DNA of 16,496 nt from DATKBT01 sp035546295 (GCA_035546295.1 DATKBT010000079.1:1-16496); one strand, 5' to 3'; numbered from the stretch's first letter, positions 1-7,594 are shown. The notes: generated by a model not told the origin, from the sequence alone. Made by a program: numbers and translations.

Positions 1-307
1 CGCTCGGTTCTACGGCTGTCCGCGGCGACGCGCCGGAGGCGGCTTGGAGCCGCGAGAAATCGCTAGCCGGAGATCTGCTATAGCGCGCGCAGCGCGCCCA
101 GCAGATCGGAGGCTAGCGCGCGCAGCGCCCAGCAAATCGGAGGCTAGAGGAAGCCGGTTCGAGTCACCCGCAGCGTGCGCAGCACCCGTCGCTCGGTTCT
201 ACGGCTGTCCGCGGCGACGCGCCGTAGGCGCTTGGAGCCGCGAGAAATCGCTAGCCGGAGATCTGCTATAGCGCGCGCAGCGCGCCCAGCAGATCGGAGG
301 CTAGCGC
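1..307. repeat. Two ~118-bp direct repeats with internal hairpins
   Basis: Bases 1-118 recur at 190-307 with one substitution and one single-base indel (near 36-42 and 225-231). The two copies are separated by about 70 bp. Inside each copy a left arm (63-79; 251-267) pairs with a right arm (100-116; 288-304), with one 3-nt mismatch and a GC-rich loop of alternating gcgcgc. A shorter unit, cccagcaratcggaggcta, occurs four times: 97, 128, 285 and 307. No credible gene was found here; the translations are low-complexity Arg/Ala/Ser. The repeats lie just downstream of the minus-strand crystallin gene, so they could act as 3' structures or be interspersed REP-like elements. The family is not recognised, and the left edge may continue outside the window. 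Confidence 0.85.
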
Positions 308-322
308 CCAGCAGATCGGAGG

Positions 323-1366
323 CTACCCGCAGATCACCTGGATCGAGGAAATGCTGTCGTTGCCAACCGGTGAGCCGTCGAGGTTGCCGACGTCCCGATC
401 GATCGTCCAGGAACGTCCGCCGAACCCGGAGTCGGAGAACAGCACCGCGCGACAGCCGGCATCGACCCGGATCGACGAGATCCGATCGTTGCCGACGCCG
501 CCGCGCAGCTCGGAGTAGTCGCCCGCGACGAGCGCTTGCGAGCTGCCGCGGAAGCCGGCGTCCTCGAACACCGTGATGCCGCGGCGGGCGGTTCCGGACC
601 CGCACTCGACGCGCAGCGAGGAGACCGAGTCATTGGCGACGCCGGTCCCGCGCAAGTTCGGTGAATCGCGATCGATCACCGCCGAGGCGCCGCGATAGAA
701 CGTGTCCTCGAACAGGATCGCACGGCAGCCGGGCGCGACCCTCAACGAGCTCACGCTGTCGCTCTGGATCGGGTTGTCGCGCAGATCCGGATCGTCCTCG
801 AGGAAGGTCTGCGAGCGCCCGCGGAACGAGTCGTCGGAGTAGAGCGTGATCCCTCCGCTCGCCGCAGGCTGCGGCGGCTGAGACGGGGGCGTAACCTGCG
901 CCTCCTCCACTCGCACGTAGACGTTGCCCTCCTTCTCTCGCGGGTCTCCGATCGGCATCTCGTCGCCGATCACGTAGTGGATCCGCAGCGCTCCCGGACC
1001 CGGGTTCGGCGCGACCCCGGTGACGATGATGCTGCCAACCTCGGGGTTGACCTTGTCGACCCGCACGTAGCGGGAGTCCAGATTGTTGGGATCGAAGGTC
1101 GTGTTCGGATAGCGCGTCGGGCTGTTCGGCCCCAGGCTTCCCGTCATCCTGAGGCGGATCTGCTGGCCGGGGCGGATGACAATCGTCTCACCGCGATCGA
1201 GCGATCCGAGGATCTGCCCGGTCGAGAGGTCCTCCACCGTGACCTCGAGGGAACGAAGCGGTTGATCGTCTGCGGTGCGAACCGGCCGGCGCTGCTGCGC
1301 GGGCAGGGCGGCGGCCAGGAACAGGAGCGCGGCTCCTGCCAGCAGGATCAGATTGCGTGCTCTCAT
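323..1366 (-). CDS. Secreted beta/gamma-crystallin domain protein
   Basis: This 347-aa protein starts at an ATG with a good ribosome site (AAGGA about 7 nt upstream). It begins with a signal peptide (residues 1-23, hydrophobic 6-21, likely cut LPA|QQ). Residues ~38-155 form a beta-rich domain I do not recognise, followed by a Pro/Gln linker (158-168). Residues ~171-256 and ~263-347 are two beta/gamma-crystallin domains, each built of two Greek keys. They contain the microbial calcium motif [ND][ND]xx[ST]S at 202 (SDSVSS, first position Ser), 245 (NDSVSS), 293 (NDRISS) and 336 (NDSISS). Cysteines recur at 214, 255, 305 and 346, once per key. By family knowledge such domains bind Ca2+ and stabilise extracellular proteins. 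The stop codon is formed by the edge of the upstream repeat. It lies 188 bp downstream of the sulfatase-like gene on the same strand. Confidence 0.9.
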   Translation of the reverse strand: MRARNLILLAGAALLFLAAALPAQQRRPVRTADDQPLRSLEVTVEDLSTGQILGSLDRGETIVIRPGQQIRLRMTGSLGPNSPTRYPNTTFDPNNLDSRYVRVDKVNPEVGSIIVTGVAPNPGPGALRIHYVIGDEMPIGDPREKEGNVYVRVEEAQVTPPSQPPQPAASGGITLYSDDSFRGRSQTFLEDDPDLRDNPIQSDSVSSLRVAPGCRAILFEDTFYRGASAVIDRDSPNLRGTGVANDSVSSLRVECGSGTARRGITVFEDAGFRGSSQALVAGDYSELRGGVGNDRISSIRVDAGCRAVLFSDSGFGGRSWTIDRDVGNLDGSPVGNDSISSIQVICG

Positions 1367-1393
1367 GATCGGTCCTTCCCTTGTCACAGGAAA

Positions 1394-1410
1394 CGTCGTC
1401 GGAGACGACG
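1394..1410 (-). other. Perfect hairpin in the leader of the crystallin gene
   Basis: A 7-bp perfect stem (cgtcgtc / gacgacg) with a 3-nt loop, read on the minus strand, is followed by TTTCC and then the ribosome site and ATG of the crystallin gene 27 nt later. It could be a weak terminator for the upstream sulfatase-like transcript or a leader hairpin for the crystallin gene. The short T run makes terminator function doubtful. Confidence 0.4.
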
Positions 1411-1534
1411 AGGGAACATTCTTCCGCTCGTGGCACCTTTTTCCTCCGCCACTGAAACGGCGTCTTGCCGGGTCACTGGGAGGCGGAACATGGGCCCCAC
1501 GACACCGACGAGTGGATGCAAGGGCAGTGCCGGA

Positions 1535-1548
1535 TCGGGGAACCCCGA
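1535..1548 (-). other. Short hairpin just after the sulfatase-like stop codon
   Basis: A 6-bp stem (tcgggg / ccccga) with a 2-nt loop, or 5 bp with a 4-nt loop, lies 6 nt past the stop codon of the sulfatase-like gene. No T run follows, so intrinsic termination is unlikely. Confidence 0.25.
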
Positions 1549-1554
1549 GCGAAT

Positions 1555-3156
1555 TCAGCCATCCTCTTCGACGACGTAGCCCAGAGCCTCCAGCTCCTCG
1601 CGCTCCTCGGGCGTCAGCTCCACCCGAGGCATCGGCGCCGCCTCCCGCGGAGGACGCTCGGGGCCGTTCCAACGAAGCCACTCGCGCTCCAGCGCCCCGA
1701 TCAGGGCCACCGGAGGGGGACCGGTCCGCGGTCCCGCACGCCCGGGCGGTCGTTCGCCGCCGGGCAGTTCTGCGCCGCCGGGCGCTCCTGCGCCCGCAGG
1801 ATGGGTCCAGGACCGGACCGTCGTCTCGACGGCGTCGCCAGGCCGCCCGGTGAGCGGCGGGGTCTCGGCGAAGGCCGCCGCGAGACGCCCGAAGATCGCG
1901 GCGGGCTCCTCTTCGAGCGGGGTGGCGAGCGCCAGCCCGAGGCCCGCGAGCCTGGCGTCGTAGTAGCGCGGCTCGCTCGGCGCGAAGCGAGCTCTCCAGA
2001 GCGCCTGCTCGCCGTCCACCAGGAGGGATACCTGGTTGATCCCGTTGCCGAGATAGAGCTCGGAGAGCGCCGGTGGATCCACGTCCGAGAGCAGGCTGGG
2101 AAGCACGTCGGCGCCCGGGGAGCCGCCGCAGAGCTCGACGACCGTGGCGAACAGCCGGGCGTTGGCGACCCAGCTCCGCGGTCGCAACCGATACCGGCTG
2201 CCCTCCGGCAGCTTGATGATCAACGGCACCTCGAGGAGCACTCGGCTCAGGTTGCCGCCGTGCGTGACCTGCCCCGACTCTCCGAACTCTTCGCCGTGGT
2301 CGGAGGTGACGATCACCAGCGCGTCGTCCCAGTGCCCCGACTGCCGGAGCGCGTCGAGGAGCTGGCCGGCGACGCGATCGGCGTGAGCGACGTTCGAGCG
2401 GTAGAGCGCCCACGCCTGGTCCCTCAGCTCCGCGGGGAGGTCTCGCTCGGGATCGAAGTAGGGCTCGAGCTGCTTGGCGTTGATCCTCTCGGGGAGCTCG
2501 GCGGGCGCTCCCGCGAGGCGATCACGTAGCTCGGGGTAGAGCACGTACGGGGCGTGGGGAGGCAGCACGTGCGCCCACACCAGATGCGGTCCGCCGTCGA
2601 GCGAAGCGATGTGCGCGGCGGCGCGCCCGCCCTGCGCCAGGTTCGAGAACTGGTCGAACCCCTGTGCATACCCGGAGCGTTGCCGCAGCCAGGTATTGGA
2701 GCGGAAGCCCGCGGTCTGGAAGCCCAGCGCCTGGAGCGCCTCGGGCAGGGTCAGGTGCTCCGCCGACAGCACCGTCCTCCCCGAGTGCCAGTTGCCGTGA
2801 CGGAAGGGCTGAAGGCCCGTGAACAGCGATGCCATCGACGGCACCGTCCAGCTCGACGGGGCCACCGCGGGCTCGGCCCAATCGGCCTCCGCGGCGAGCG
2901 CGTCGAGGTTGGGCGTCAGCTCCGGATCGCCGCCGAAGGCGCCGAGGACGTCGGCGCGCAGGGCGTCGATGGTGATCCAGAGGATCGGCCCGCGATGGGG
3001 GCTCGGACGCTCGCTCGGACCGGAACCGGGGCGGCAGGCGCCTGCGACGAGGACGAGCGCGCAGACGACGGCTGCGAGAAGAGCCGCGCGGCGAGAGCCG
3101 GAGGAGTCGAGGGGGCGAGCGGCCGAGGAGATCGGCTGGTGTGGGGGGCGATGCAA
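1555..3156 (-). CDS. AlkP-superfamily (sulfatase-like) lipoprotein
   Basis: Numbered from the TTG at 3156 this is 533 aa. The N-terminus has a hydrophobic segment (~24-40) ending at Cys41 (VAGAC, an imperfect lipobox), so it is probably an anchored lipoprotein. The sulfatase/alkaline-phosphatase core is clear: WITIDALRAD (metal Asp64), a nucleophile region around Thr104 (SSWTVPSMASLFTG), LPPHAPY, VTSDHGEEFGE, and an ELEALGYV tail. The formylglycine motif C/S-x-P-x-R is absent; Thr104 sits where Cys/Ser should be and Met replaces Arg. A classical sulfatase is therefore unlikely. A Thr-nucleophile phosphotransferase or hydrolase is more plausible (inference). The frame stays open to a GTG at 3435 that nearly touches the divergent gene; TTG at 3156 is the only nearby start preceding the signal and lacks a clear ribosome site. 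Stop certain, start uncertain. Confidence 0.8.
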   Translation of the reverse strand: MHRPPHQPISSAARPLDSSGSRRAALLAAVVCALVLVAGACRPGSGPSERPSPHRGPILWITIDALRADVLGAFGGDPELTPNLDALAAEADWAEPAVAPSSWTVPSMASLFTGLQPFRHGNWHSGRTVLSAEHLTLPEALQALGFQTAGFRSNTWLRQRSGYAQGFDQFSNLAQGGRAAAHIASLDGGPHLVWAHVLPPHAPYVLYPELRDRLAGAPAELPERINAKQLEPYFDPERDLPAELRDQAWALYRSNVAHADRVAGQLLDALRQSGHWDDALVIVTSDHGEEFGESGQVTHGGNLSRVLLEVPLIIKLPEGSRYRLRPRSWVANARLFATVVELCGGSPGADVLPSLLSDVDPPALSELYLGNGINQVSLLVDGEQALWRARFAPSEPRYYDARLAGLGLALATPLEEEPAAIFGRLAAAFAETPPLTGRPGDAVETTVRSWTHPAGAGAPGGAELPGGERPPGRAGPRTGPPPVALIGALEREWLRWNGPERPPREAAPMPRVELTPEEREELEALGYVVEEDG

Positions 3157-3228
3157 CGCGAGGAGAGCCGTGGTAGGCGCAGCCGGGGACGACGCGCCGG
3201 TGGAACCGACCCGGTGAGGCCTTCGCTT

Positions 3229-3257
3229 CTCTCTCGCCTCTCTCGCCCTCTCTCGCC
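3229..3257. repeat. Triple (c)tctctcgcc short tandem repeat
   Basis: Three near-identical 9-10-bp units lie at 3229-3238, 3239-3247 and 3248-3257, inside the 280-bp gap between the divergent genes. On the minus strand the tract is purine-rich (GGCGAGAGAG units) and lies 70-100 nt upstream of the proposed TTG start. If that frame is translated from further upstream the repeat would encode an Arg/Glu-rich stretch. Function unknown. Confidence 0.6.
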
Positions 3258-3401
3258 GCCCAGGCCTCGAGCCCGACGAGGCACGACGCGCGCCCGGGCA
3301 CGATCCCCGAGGCCCCCATCGGGTCGTACACTCGAGCAACGATAACAGTCGTGAGCGCCGCCCGCCCGCCCCCGCCGATCGCTTCGCGGAGTCGACGACC
3401 G

Positions 3402-3430
3402 TTGACAGGGCCTCGAGAGCCGCGGAGAAT
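3402..3430 (+). promoter_or_regulatory. Possible sigma70-type promoter ahead of the propeller gene
   Basis: A perfect TTGACA (3402-3407), a 17-nt spacer and GAGAAT (3425-3430) precede the ATG at 3437. Initiation would fall at about 3437, giving a leaderless message. The same bases also hold GGAG (3424-3427) at Shine-Dalgarno distance from the ATG, so the -10 and the ribosome site compete as explanations. Only one can be fully right. Confidence 0.3.
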
Positions 3431-3436
3431 CTCACG

Positions 3437-4594
3437 ATGTCTCCTCTCCCCGCCGCCGGACGCGGCCAGCCCGGCGCGATTCCCTCACGGCTCGCGACCT
3501 GCGCCGTGCTCGTTCAGCTCGCGCTGGTGACCGCGGCGAGCGCCCAGACGCTGCAGGCGGGACCTCCGTCCGCGCCCGTCGTCGCGACCCTCTACCAGGA
3601 GACCGCGCGCGTCGAGCTCGAGGGGCGGCGACTGGTCGATGTCGCCCTGGGGCGAGAGGCCGAGGTCTCCTCCCTGGTCGCGGCTGGCGACCGTTGGCTG
3701 CTCGCCGGCAGCCGCGTCGCCGTCGACGGGAGGCGCCGGCTCGCGATCGTGGCGGGGGACGACCTCGGTTGGCGCGAGATCCCGGCTCCCGGTGGACTGC
3801 CGCGCCGCGCTCGCAACGGCGCCGTCCTGCTCGGCGATCCCGACGGCTTCGAGCTGCGATCGGAGCTGGTGATCGCCTGGCTCGAGGGCGACGGCACTCA
3901 GCGCCAGTCCGTGCACGCCGCCCGCTACCGGGACGGCGGCTTCGAGGAGCCCGAGCTGGTGGCAGCCGCGGGGCCGGGATCCCAGGTGGCTCTGCGCGGC
4001 GCCGTGCTGGCGGACGGCACGCCGCTGCTGGTCTGGAACGCCTTCGACGGGACCGACAACGAGATCGTCTGGAGCTGGTACCGCGCCGGAGCCTGGAGCC
4101 GCCCCGAGCGCCTCGGCGAGGACAACCAGGTCCCCGACGTCTCCCCCGTCCTCGCCGCCTCGGGAACCGGCGCGATCGCCGCCTGGAGCCGGTACGACGG
4201 GCGCAACTATCGCATCGTCGTCGCCCGCCTCGACGGCTCGGCATGGAGCACGCCGACTCCGATCGCAGGGGCGGGATCGATGCCGGCTCGCCTGCTGATG
4301 GACGGCGAGAGCCCCGTCCTCGTCTACCAGGAGGCCGCTCCCCGCCGCTGGACCGTCGCCCGGCTGAACCGGCACGGCAGCGGCGCGACGCGGGTGTCGA
4401 CGAGCGCGAGCGTCACGAGCCCGCGCAGCGACCCACCGATCGTGGCGCTGCCGGCGCCTGCTCTGGTCGAGCTCGACTGGGCGGCGGAGAGTCCCCATGA
4501 TCCGCCGGTGCTGCGTCGCCCCCGGGGATCGCTGGTCGTTCCGTGGCGGCCCGGTCCGCCGGCGGCGGGACGATCCCGAGGTGCGGTCCGATGA
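3437..4594 (+). CDS. Secreted beta-propeller-like protein of unknown function
   Basis: This 385-aa protein starts at an ATG with GGAG 9 nt upstream. A signal peptide (hydrophobic 20-34) is likely cut ASA|Q after residue 36. The mature part shows a degenerate repeat of roughly 50 aa: a hydrophobic strand ending in Trp, then a DG turn, another strand, and Gly-x-Trp-Ser-x-Pro. Copies are visible around residues 143-176, 195-227 (W200, W220), 245-277 (W250, W270) and, weaker, 291-320. The pattern resembles sialidase/BNR-type propeller blades, but no catalytic residues can be assigned. The C-terminal ~40 residues are Pro/Arg-rich and probably disordered. Its TGA overlaps the ATG of the SGNH hydrolase by 4 bp (ATGA), so the two are probably co-translated and both exported. 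It may bind carbohydrate or protein at the surface (inference). Confidence 0.75.
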   Translation: MSPLPAAGRGQPGAIPSRLATCAVLVQLALVTAASAQTLQAGPPSAPVVATLYQETARVELEGRRLVDVALGREAEVSSLVAAGDRWLLAGSRVAVDGRRRLAIVAGDDLGWREIPAPGGLPRRARNGAVLLGDPDGFELRSELVIAWLEGDGTQRQSVHAARYRDGGFEEPELVAAAGPGSQVALRGAVLADGTPLLVWNAFDGTDNEIVWSWYRAGAWSRPERLGEDNQVPDVSPVLAASGTGAIAAWSRYDGRNYRIVVARLDGSAWSTPTPIAGAGSMPARLLMDGESPVLVYQEAAPRRWTVARLNRHGSGATRVSTSASVTSPRSDPPIVALPAPALVELDWAAESPHDPPVLRRPRGSLVVPWRPGPPAAGRSRGAVR

Positions 4595-5757
4595 GGCGGA
4601 TCGCCCTGCCCGTCCGGCGCGACGGCGCGCGCGGGAGCGCCCCCGCCTTCCTGGCGCTCCTGCTCGTCGCGGCGGCGCCGTCCATCCAGGCCCAGACGGT
4701 GTTCACGGCGGTCGGCGACAGCATCACGGCCGGCACCGGCGACTCGGTGCCCGAGGGGCCGAACGCGGGGTACCCGATCCGTCTCGAGCAGCTCCTGGGC
4801 AGCATCTCGATCTTCAACGCGGGAGTGCCAGGGGAGAGGACCTTCGAGCTGCTCGCGCGACTCGACAGCGTGCTCGCCCGGGGCGGCGATGCGATCCTGT
4901 TGATGGAAGGAACCAACGATCTGTCGCGCGATTCGCCGGTCGAGGCGATCGTCTTCAATCTCGCGGAGATCGCGGAACGCGCGGAGGAGGACGGATTCGA
5001 GGTGATCCACGCTACGGTCATCCCCCGCGTGCCGGGAGCCAAGACCGACGGTGGCAACGTCCTCAACCGTCAGCTCAACCAGGGCATCCGCGACCTGGCG
5101 GGCCGGGAGGGGCGGCGCCTGGTCGACAACTTCGAAGTCTTCTCCCAGCTCCCGAACCGCTTCGTGGACTACTACTGGGACAACCCGAACGACCCGGTCG
5201 GCCACCCCAATCCGACGGGCTACGACGTGATGGCCGAGACCTTCGCCGACGTGCTGGTGGGGATCGACACGGTGCCGCCGGTCGCCGGCTCGCTGTTTCC
5301 CGACCTCGGGGAGGAGGAGATCTCGCCGAACGCGTCGATCACGGTCGACCTCTGGGACTTCGGAACCGGCATCGACATCGCGAGCTCCCGCCTCCTGGTC
5401 GACGGCGTGACGACCTCGGCGGTCGCCTCCGGCGGCCCGCGCGGAGTGAGCTTCTTCTACGACCCGCCGGCGCCGCTCTCGGGAGTCGTCGAGGTGGGAG
5501 TGCGAGCGCGCGATCGCGCCAGCCCCCCGCACACGATCGACCGGATCGTCTCACGGTTCGCCGTGATCGGCTCTCAGTTCCTGTCCGGCGACTTCGACGC
5601 CAGCGGCTCGGTCGACGACGTCGACCTGGTGCAGCTCTCGCGCTCGTTCGGCGCCCGCGAGGGCGAGCTCCGCTACAGCCCCGAGTCGGACCTCGACGGG
5701 GACGGCATCGTCGACGGTGTCGACCTCGCGATCCTCGCCTCGAACTACGGGATCTGA
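4591..5757 (+). CDS. Secreted SGNH/GDSL hydrolase with Ig-like and dockerin-like domains
   Basis: This is 388 aa from the ATG overlapping the upstream stop codon. The signal peptide (hydrophobic 19-30) is likely cut IQA|Q after residue 34. The SGNH core spans ~36-225: block I VGDSIT (G42-D43-S44, nucleophile Ser44), block II NAGVPG (Gly78), block III EGTNDL (Asn109), and block V ending at His205 (GHPNPTGY). The nearest acid is Asp201, giving D-x3-H rather than the usual D-x2-H. Residues ~228-328 form an Ig-like beta domain. Residues 334-388 carry two EF-hand-like loops (D334-x-D336-x-S338...D342..D345; D367-x-D369-x-D371...D375..D378), as in type I dockerin. The reaction is probably ester hydrolysis of a carbohydrate or lipid substrate. 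An upstream in-frame ATG at 4543 is less likely because it spoils the signal peptide. Confidence 0.9.
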   Translation: MRRIALPVRRDGARGSAPAFLALLLVAAAPSIQAQTVFTAVGDSITAGTGDSVPEGPNAGYPIRLEQLLGSISIFNAGVPGERTFELLARLDSVLARGGDAILLMEGTNDLSRDSPVEAIVFNLAEIAERAEEDGFEVIHATVIPRVPGAKTDGGNVLNRQLNQGIRDLAGREGRRLVDNFEVFSQLPNRFVDYYWDNPNDPVGHPNPTGYDVMAETFADVLVGIDTVPPVAGSLFPDLGEEEISPNASITVDLWDFGTGIDIASSRLLVDGVTTSAVASGGPRGVSFFYDPPAPLSGVVEVGVRARDRASPPHTIDRIVSRFAVIGSQFLSGDFDASGSVDDVDLVQLSRSFGAREGELRYSPESDLDGDGIVDGVDLAILASNYGI

Positions 5758-5763
5758 GCAACG

Positions 5764-5798
5764 CCTGCCGCGTTCGCTCAGGGGTCGCGGCGGGCAGG
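5764..5798 (+). terminator. Possible hairpin terminator after the SGNH gene
   Basis: A stem of gccgcg/cgcggc, extended by cct/agg across a 3-nt bulge, begins 7 nt after the SGNH stop codon. No T run follows. It may be a 3' structure rather than an intrinsic terminator. Confidence 0.3.
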
Positions 5799-5837
5799 AT
5801 CGGATCTCGGAGCCGAAGGGCTCGACTCCCAGTCGAT

Positions 5838-5960
5838 GGCAGTCGGCTTGGCGAGACGCGCCTGCTCGACGTCTACGCTCGCCGCAACGGCGACTGGCTG
5901 CTCGACTGGACGCAGGTGACGCCGGTCTTCGGCACCATCGGCAACCCACCCGCGAGCTGA
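5838..5960 (+). pseudogene. Possible remnant of a SnoaL/DUF4440-like gene
   Basis: One plus-strand frame, closed by TGA at 5958-5960, encodes ETRLLDVYARRNGDWLLDW followed by TQVTPVFG. This resembles from memory the C-terminal strands of SnoaL/DUF4440-type (NTF2-like) proteins, where a 'Trp/Tyr-x-x-Arg-x-Gly-x-Trp' strand is followed by 'QxTPV'. No start codon with a sensible N-terminus is present; upstream the frame runs back through the SGNH gene as shadow sequence. It could be a decayed gene end or coincidence in high-GC DNA. Confidence 0.35.
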
Positions 5961-5972
5961 TCCCGCTGCGCT

Positions 5973-7574
5973 CTACCGGGACTCGTTCCCCTGGTCGGGC
6001 TCCGCTCCGTCGGGCTCCTCGGGGACGGGTCCCTGATCCGTGGTCTCCTCGTCGACGTAGCCCAAGGCGCGCAGCGCCTTCAGCTCGCTCTCGCTCTTCT
6101 CACGCTCGGGGCCCGGTCGGGCCGCCGTGCTGCGCCAGGCCTCGAGAGGTCGGCGCAGGCGCGCCAGCTCCGGGTGGTCGGCTGCCGCCAGGTCGTTGGT
6201 CTCGAGCGAATCGGCGACGAGATCATAGAGCTCGTAGTGCTCGATCGAAGGACGGCGTCCGTCGGCCGGCTGGCGGTAGATCAGCTTCCAGCGCTCGTCC
6301 TGGACGCTCCAGTACCGGGTTGGCGGGCGACCGGCCTCGGCGAACGCGAGGGGGACATCGCCCCTTCGCGGAGCGACCTGGACCTCTCCTCGTAGCACCG
6401 GGAGCAGGCTGGCTCCCTCGGCGTCCGAGAGGGCCGGAAGCACGGTCTCCGGCAGGAGCCACTCGAGAAGCGTCGGGAAGAGGTCGACCAGGGCGACCGG
6501 GCCGGCGACCCGGCGCGCCTCGATGCGCCCGGGCGACCACACCACCAGCGGCACCCGGCTGGTGGTGTTGTACGGGAGTGGGCCGTGCTCGAAATAGGAA
6601 CCGTGCTCGCCGAGGCTCTCGCCGTGATCGGCCGTGAACACCACGAGCGCATCGGACAGCAGGCCGCTCTCGTCGAGCTGGTCGAGGAGCTCGCCGATCG
6701 CCTCGTCCGTCACCCGCACGTTGGCGTCGTACTGCGCCCGGTAGAAGGCGAGATCCCGCCGATCGCCGATCGCCTTGCCGCGGGTCCCGCGCAGGTCGAC
6801 CGTGGTGTCGGGCTCGCTCCGGTAGACCGCGTCCTCCACGAACGGGTTCTCGTACCCCTCGGGCAGGACATAGGGCGCGTGGGGATCGGAGTAGTGGATC
6901 CAGGCGAACAGCCGCTCGGCGTCGTGGTGGCGCTCGAGCAGCGGCAGCGCCAGCTCGTTCACCCGTCCCGCCCACAGCAGCTTGCGGTACTCGACCGGGT
7001 CCTCGGTCAGCTCGTCCCCCCAGGTCTCGACGTATTCGTCGAAGCCGCGATCCCAGCCGAGCTCCTTCGACAGGACAGCGTTGGAAACCACGGCCACCGT
7101 TTCGAAACCGTTCTCCTGGAGGATCGCGGGCAGCACCTCGAGGGTCGGGGGCAGTCGGAGGGCGGCCTTGTAGATCAGCCCGGTGCTCTGCGGGTAGCGG
7201 CCGCTGAACATCGACGCGAACGAGGTCCCGGTCTTGGGCCACTGGGCGATCGCCTGCTCGAACACGACGCCGGCTGCGGCGCGACGATCGATCTGGGGGG
7301 TCGTCTCACGGGGATGGCCGTGGAGCGAGGTGTGATCGGCGCGCAGGGTGTCGACCGTGACCAGGATCAGGTGCCGGGGGGGGCCGGTCGGCGCCGGCGG
7401 GGCGGCGGGAGAGCAGGAGACGACGATCAGCGCCACGGCCAGCAGGGGAGAGAAAGCGCGGCAGCGTGAGAGCCGCGCCCTCGGCCCCGTCGAGACGCGG
7501 CCGGCCGGTCGCCGCCGGCGCCACGGCTGCGTGCGGGGACGGCCGGCGCTCGGGTGCTCGGGGTGACTGGTCAA
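5973..7574 (-). CDS. AlkP-superfamily (sulfatase-like) lipoprotein
   Basis: This 533-aa protein starts at TTG 7574, supported by AAGGA 10 nt upstream. An Arg-rich N-terminus (13-39) is followed by a hydrophobic stretch (41-53) and a consensus lipobox VVSC, with Cys54 as the lipidated residue. Core motifs: VTVDTLRAD (Asp75), nucleophile region KTGTSFASMFSG (Thr115), YSDPHAPY (Asp230, His232), TADHGESLGEHG (Asp316, His317), and the tail LRALGYV near 510. As in the neighbouring paralogue, the formylglycine signature C/S-x-P-x-R is missing: Thr115 takes the nucleophile place, and Pro and Arg are replaced by Thr and Phe. Domain length is normal for the family. Probably a periplasm-facing phosphoester or sulfoester enzyme; the substrate cannot be read from sequence. 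It diverges from the GT-C gene across 76 bp. Confidence 0.88.
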   Translation of the reverse strand: MTSHPEHPSAGRPRTQPWRRRRPAGRVSTGPRARLSRCRAFSPLLAVALIVVSCSPAAPPAPTGPPRHLILVTVDTLRADHTSLHGHPRETTPQIDRRAAAGVVFEQAIAQWPKTGTSFASMFSGRYPQSTGLIYKAALRLPPTLEVLPAILQENGFETVAVVSNAVLSKELGWDRGFDEYVETWGDELTEDPVEYRKLLWAGRVNELALPLLERHHDAERLFAWIHYSDPHAPYVLPEGYENPFVEDAVYRSEPDTTVDLRGTRGKAIGDRRDLAFYRAQYDANVRVTDEAIGELLDQLDESGLLSDALVVFTADHGESLGEHGSYFEHGPLPYNTTSRVPLVVWSPGRIEARRVAGPVALVDLFPTLLEWLLPETVLPALSDAEGASLLPVLRGEVQVAPRRGDVPLAFAEAGRPPTRYWSVQDERWKLIYRQPADGRRPSIEHYELYDLVADSLETNDLAAADHPELARLRRPLEAWRSTAARPGPEREKSESELKALRALGYVDEETTDQGPVPEEPDGAEPDQGNESR

Positions 7575-7594
7575 GAGAGCTTCGTCCTTCGGGA

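Noticed and set aside
152..172. ggttcgagtc resembling a tRNA T arm near the left repeats
   Set aside because: The arms do not pair and no acceptor, D or anticodon stem surrounds it.
3402..3437. Leaderless transcription of the propeller gene
   Set aside because: The TTGACA-17-GAGAAT match would start the RNA at the ATG, but GGAG at 3424-3427 is a good ribosome site, so a normal leader is at least as likely. Kept only as a weak promoter feature.
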